A stretch of DNA of 64,000 bases. Origin: Streptomyces radicis. Lineage in GTDB: Bacteria > Actinomycetota > Actinomycetes > Streptomycetales > Streptomycetaceae. The notes under the pieces were generated by a model. The model searched no databases. It saw only the letters and a list, made by a program, of their open reading frames with translations, and was not told the DNA's origin. Below are positions 62,554 to 64,000 of this stretch, piece after piece. Location of the stretch: assembly GCF_003626575.1 (NCBI RefSeq), contig NZ_RBDY01000025.1, positions 1-64,000 of the forward strand, written 5' to 3'. The translations under genes and the position numbers were made by a program. The stretch's first letter is position 1, and each line of letters opens with the position of its first letter.

Positions 62554-63560
62554 CGCTCGCTCCCCGCCGGGGCCGCGAGGGCCAGGACCGTCTCGGTGAG
62601 CACGTCGGCCGCGAGGCCCACCTTGAACGCGTTGTGCGGCAGCGGGCGCGCGGCGGCGAACTCCGCGTCGGCCGCGGAGCGCACCAGGTCCCGCGTCGGC
62701 CGTCGGCCCGTGAGCAGCCGTTCCGCCTCCCTGGCCCGCCAGGGCAGCGGGGCGACGCCGCCGAGCGCGAGCCGCACGTCGCGCAGCGCGCCGTCCTCGT
62801 CGAGGGTGACCAGGACCGCGACCGAGACCACGGCGAACGCGAACGACCAGCGGTCGCGGACCTTGCGGTAGCGCATCGCGGCGCCCACGGGCGGCGGCGG
62901 CACCTCGACGCCGGTGACGAGGTCACCGCGGCGCAGCACCGTCTCGCGGTCGGGGGTGTCGCCAGGCAGCCGGTAGAGGTCGGTCAGCGGGATCCGGCTC
63001 GGCCCCTGGCCGTCCCCGATGGGCCGCACCAGGACGGTGGCGTCGAGGGCGGCGAGGGCGACGGCCAGGTCGGAGGGGTGGCTCGCGACGCACGCGTCGG
63101 ACGTGCCGAGCACGGCCAGGTCGCGGTGGCTGCCCTCGACGGCGGCGCAACCGGTGCCTGGCGCCCGCTTGTTGCAGGGCTTGCCGATGTCCTGGAAGTA
63201 GACGCAGCGGGTGCGTTGCAGCAGGTTCCCCGCCGTGGTGGCGCGGGCCCTGAGCTGGCCCGAGGCGCCGGCGAGCAGCGCCTCGGACAGCAGCGGGAAA
63301 CGGCGGCGGACGCCGGGGTCGCCCGCGAGGTCGCTGTTGCGGACGGTCGCGCCGACGACGAGCGAGCCGTCGTCGCGGTGGTCGACGCGGTCGTAGGGCA
63401 GGCCGTTGATGTCGACCACGAGGGACGGCCTGGCCACGCCGAGCTTCATCAGGTCGACGAGGTTGGTGCCGCCCGCGAGGAGCGTCGCCCCGGGGTCGCT
63501 CGTCAGCAGGGCCGCCGCGTGCTCGGGCCCTGTGGCGCGCTCGTAGACGAAGGGCCTCAT
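62550..63560 (-). CDS. paoB: FAD-binding subunit of molybdenum aldehyde oxidoreductase (PaoB-like)
   Basis: 336 residues. The FAD motif is ATLLAGGTNLVDLMKLGVARP and VVGATVRNSDLAGD, followed by ASGQLRARATTAGNLLQRTRC. The insert TRCVYFQDIGKPCNKRAPGTGCAAV...DACVASHPSDL supplies four Cys, as in PaoB, where they bind a [4Fe-4S] cluster; most xanthine-dehydrogenase FAD subunits lack this. The C-terminal CO-dehydrogenase flavoprotein domain is RKVRDRWSFAFAVVSVAV and LGGVAPLPWRAREAERLL. ATG 63560 lies within the iron-sulfur gene's end, overlapping by 4 bases. Confidence 0.92.
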   Translation of the reverse strand: MRPFVYERATGPEHAAALLTSDPGATLLAGGTNLVDLMKLGVARPSLVVDINGLPYDRVDHRDDGSLVVGATVRNSDLAGDPGVRRRFPLLSEALLAGASGQLRARATTAGNLLQRTRCVYFQDIGKPCNKRAPGTGCAAVEGSHRDLAVLGTSDACVASHPSDLAVALAALDATVLVRPIGDGQGPSRIPLTDLYRLPGDTPDRETVLRRGDLVTGVEVPPPPVGAAMRYRKVRDRWSFAFAVVSVAVLVTLDEDGALRDVRLALGGVAPLPWRAREAERLLTGRRPTRDLVRSAADAEFAAARPLPHNAFKVGLAADVLTETVLALAAPAGSER

Positions 63561-64000
63561 CGCGCACCCGCCGCGGCCAGGACGGCGTCCACGATGCGGG
63601 GGTAGGCGGCGCAGCGGCACAGGTTGCCGCTCATGCGCTCGCCGACCTCGGCCGCGTCCAGGTCGCGGGCGGAGCGCGGCCCGTTCGCGACGTCGGGGGT
63701 GACATGGCTGGGCCAGCCGCGGTCCGCCTCGGCGAGCGCGCCGATCGCCGAGCAGATCTGGCCCGGGGTGCAGTACCCGCACTGGAAGCCGTCGTGGTCG
63801 ATGAACGCCCGCTGGATGGCGGCCAACCCGTCGGCGGCGCCGCCGTCGAGCGCGGCGACGCCCTCGATGGTGACGATGTCGCCGCCCCGGACGGAGGCGG
63901 CGAGCAGCAGGCAGCTGTTCACGCGCCGCCCGTCCATCAGCACGGTGCAGGCGCCGCACTGCCCGTGGTCGCAGCCCTTCTTGGTGCCGGTGAGGCCGAG
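63557..64000 (-). CDS. paoA: 2Fe-2S subunit of molybdenum aldehyde oxidoreductase (PaoA-like), partial
   Basis: The C-terminal 147 residues are present; the start lies beyond the window edge. TKKGCDHGQCGACTVLMDGRRVNSCLLLAAS provides the plant-type ferredoxin [2Fe-2S] ligands. FQCGYCTPGQICSAIGALAE and ERMSGNLCRCAAYPRIVDAVL hold the second [2Fe-2S] centre. It is the first gene of the paoABC-type operon, whose members overlap by 4 bases. Twin-arginine export, as in E. coli PaoA, cannot be checked because the N-terminus is missing. Confidence 0.93.
   Translation of the reverse strand, partial: LGLTGTKKGCDHGQCGACTVLMDGRRVNSCLLLAASVRGGDIVTIEGVAALDGGAADGLAAIQRAFIDHDGFQCGYCTPGQICSAIGALAEADRGWPSHVTPDVANGPRSARDLDAAEVGERMSGNLCRCAAYPRIVDAVLAAAGAR

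Overview
The window is very GC-rich throughout, with strong G/C third-position bias, GTG and TTG starts and many 1-4 base stop/start overlaps. Together with DesA/DesB siderophore enzymes under an iron box, an HATPase / XRE-DUF5753 / DUF397 trio, DUF5925 and DUF397 proteins, DnaE2 under an actinobacterial LexA box and IPT/TIG proteins beginning MPISPNQG, this points to a Streptomyces or a close relative. It reads as chromosomal and mostly intact. The one clearly decayed mobile segment is at 16.6-19.4 kb.

Layout. 0.2-2.2 kb: TetR regulator, HAD phosphatase, small P-loop kinase. 2.2-6.9 kb: SOS mutagenesis operon (LexA box, dnaE2, a catalytically degenerate Y-family partner). 6.9-10.2 kb: iron-box-controlled lysine decarboxylase and N-hydroxylase (desA/desB type) plus a short GntR regulator, without desC/desD. 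10.3-13.3 kb: LacI regulator and GH13 alpha-glucosidase, with two LacI-type operators. 13.3-16.6 kb: secreted protein, membrane-anchored XRE-type sensor, pirin. 16.6-19.4 kb: multiply frameshifted integrase and an APH-like gene between 90-bp inverted repeats, then a large imperfect hairpin. 19.4-22.9 kb: GAF-domain activator divergent from an aldehyde dehydrogenase/DUF779 pair. 22.9-25.5 kb: GNAT, MmpS-like lipoprotein, a glucuronoyl-esterase remnant, two small membrane proteins and an Ig-like secreted protein, with a strong hairpin between the convergent units.

25.5-31.6 kb: a 0.9-kb gene-free stretch, then two IPT/TIG repeat proteins without signal peptides, a NodS-like methyltransferase, a DUF1796 papain-like protein and a convergent EntS-like exporter. 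31.7-40.5 kb: aldo/keto reductase, DUF5925 AAA ATPase, homogentisate dioxygenase with its GntR regulator and a palindromic operator, TPR regulator, MaoC hydratase and two DUF202 membrane proteins. 39.9-45.2 kb: FCD-type GntR regulator divergent from an MFS transporter, hydro-lyase and 5-oxoprolinase (pxpABC) operon. 45.3-53.0 kb: flavoprotein dehydrogenase, DUF2330 protein, methyltransferase, BCCT transporter and VanW protein. 53.1-54.9 kb: HATPase / XRE / DUF397 trio with palindromes in the divergent promoter. 55.0-60.4 kb: DHA2 exporter divergent from an unusual hydrolase-TM-ABC ATPase fusion and its permease. 60.4-64.0 kb: PaoABC-type molybdenum aldehyde oxidoreductase, whose first gene runs off the window.

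The best candidates for less-described biology are the IPT/TIG-methyltransferase-DUF1796 cassette, the hydrolase/ABC fusion, the desAB pair without desCD, and the inverted-repeat-bounded integrase relic. Assignments come from motif and family recognition by eye. No database search was run.
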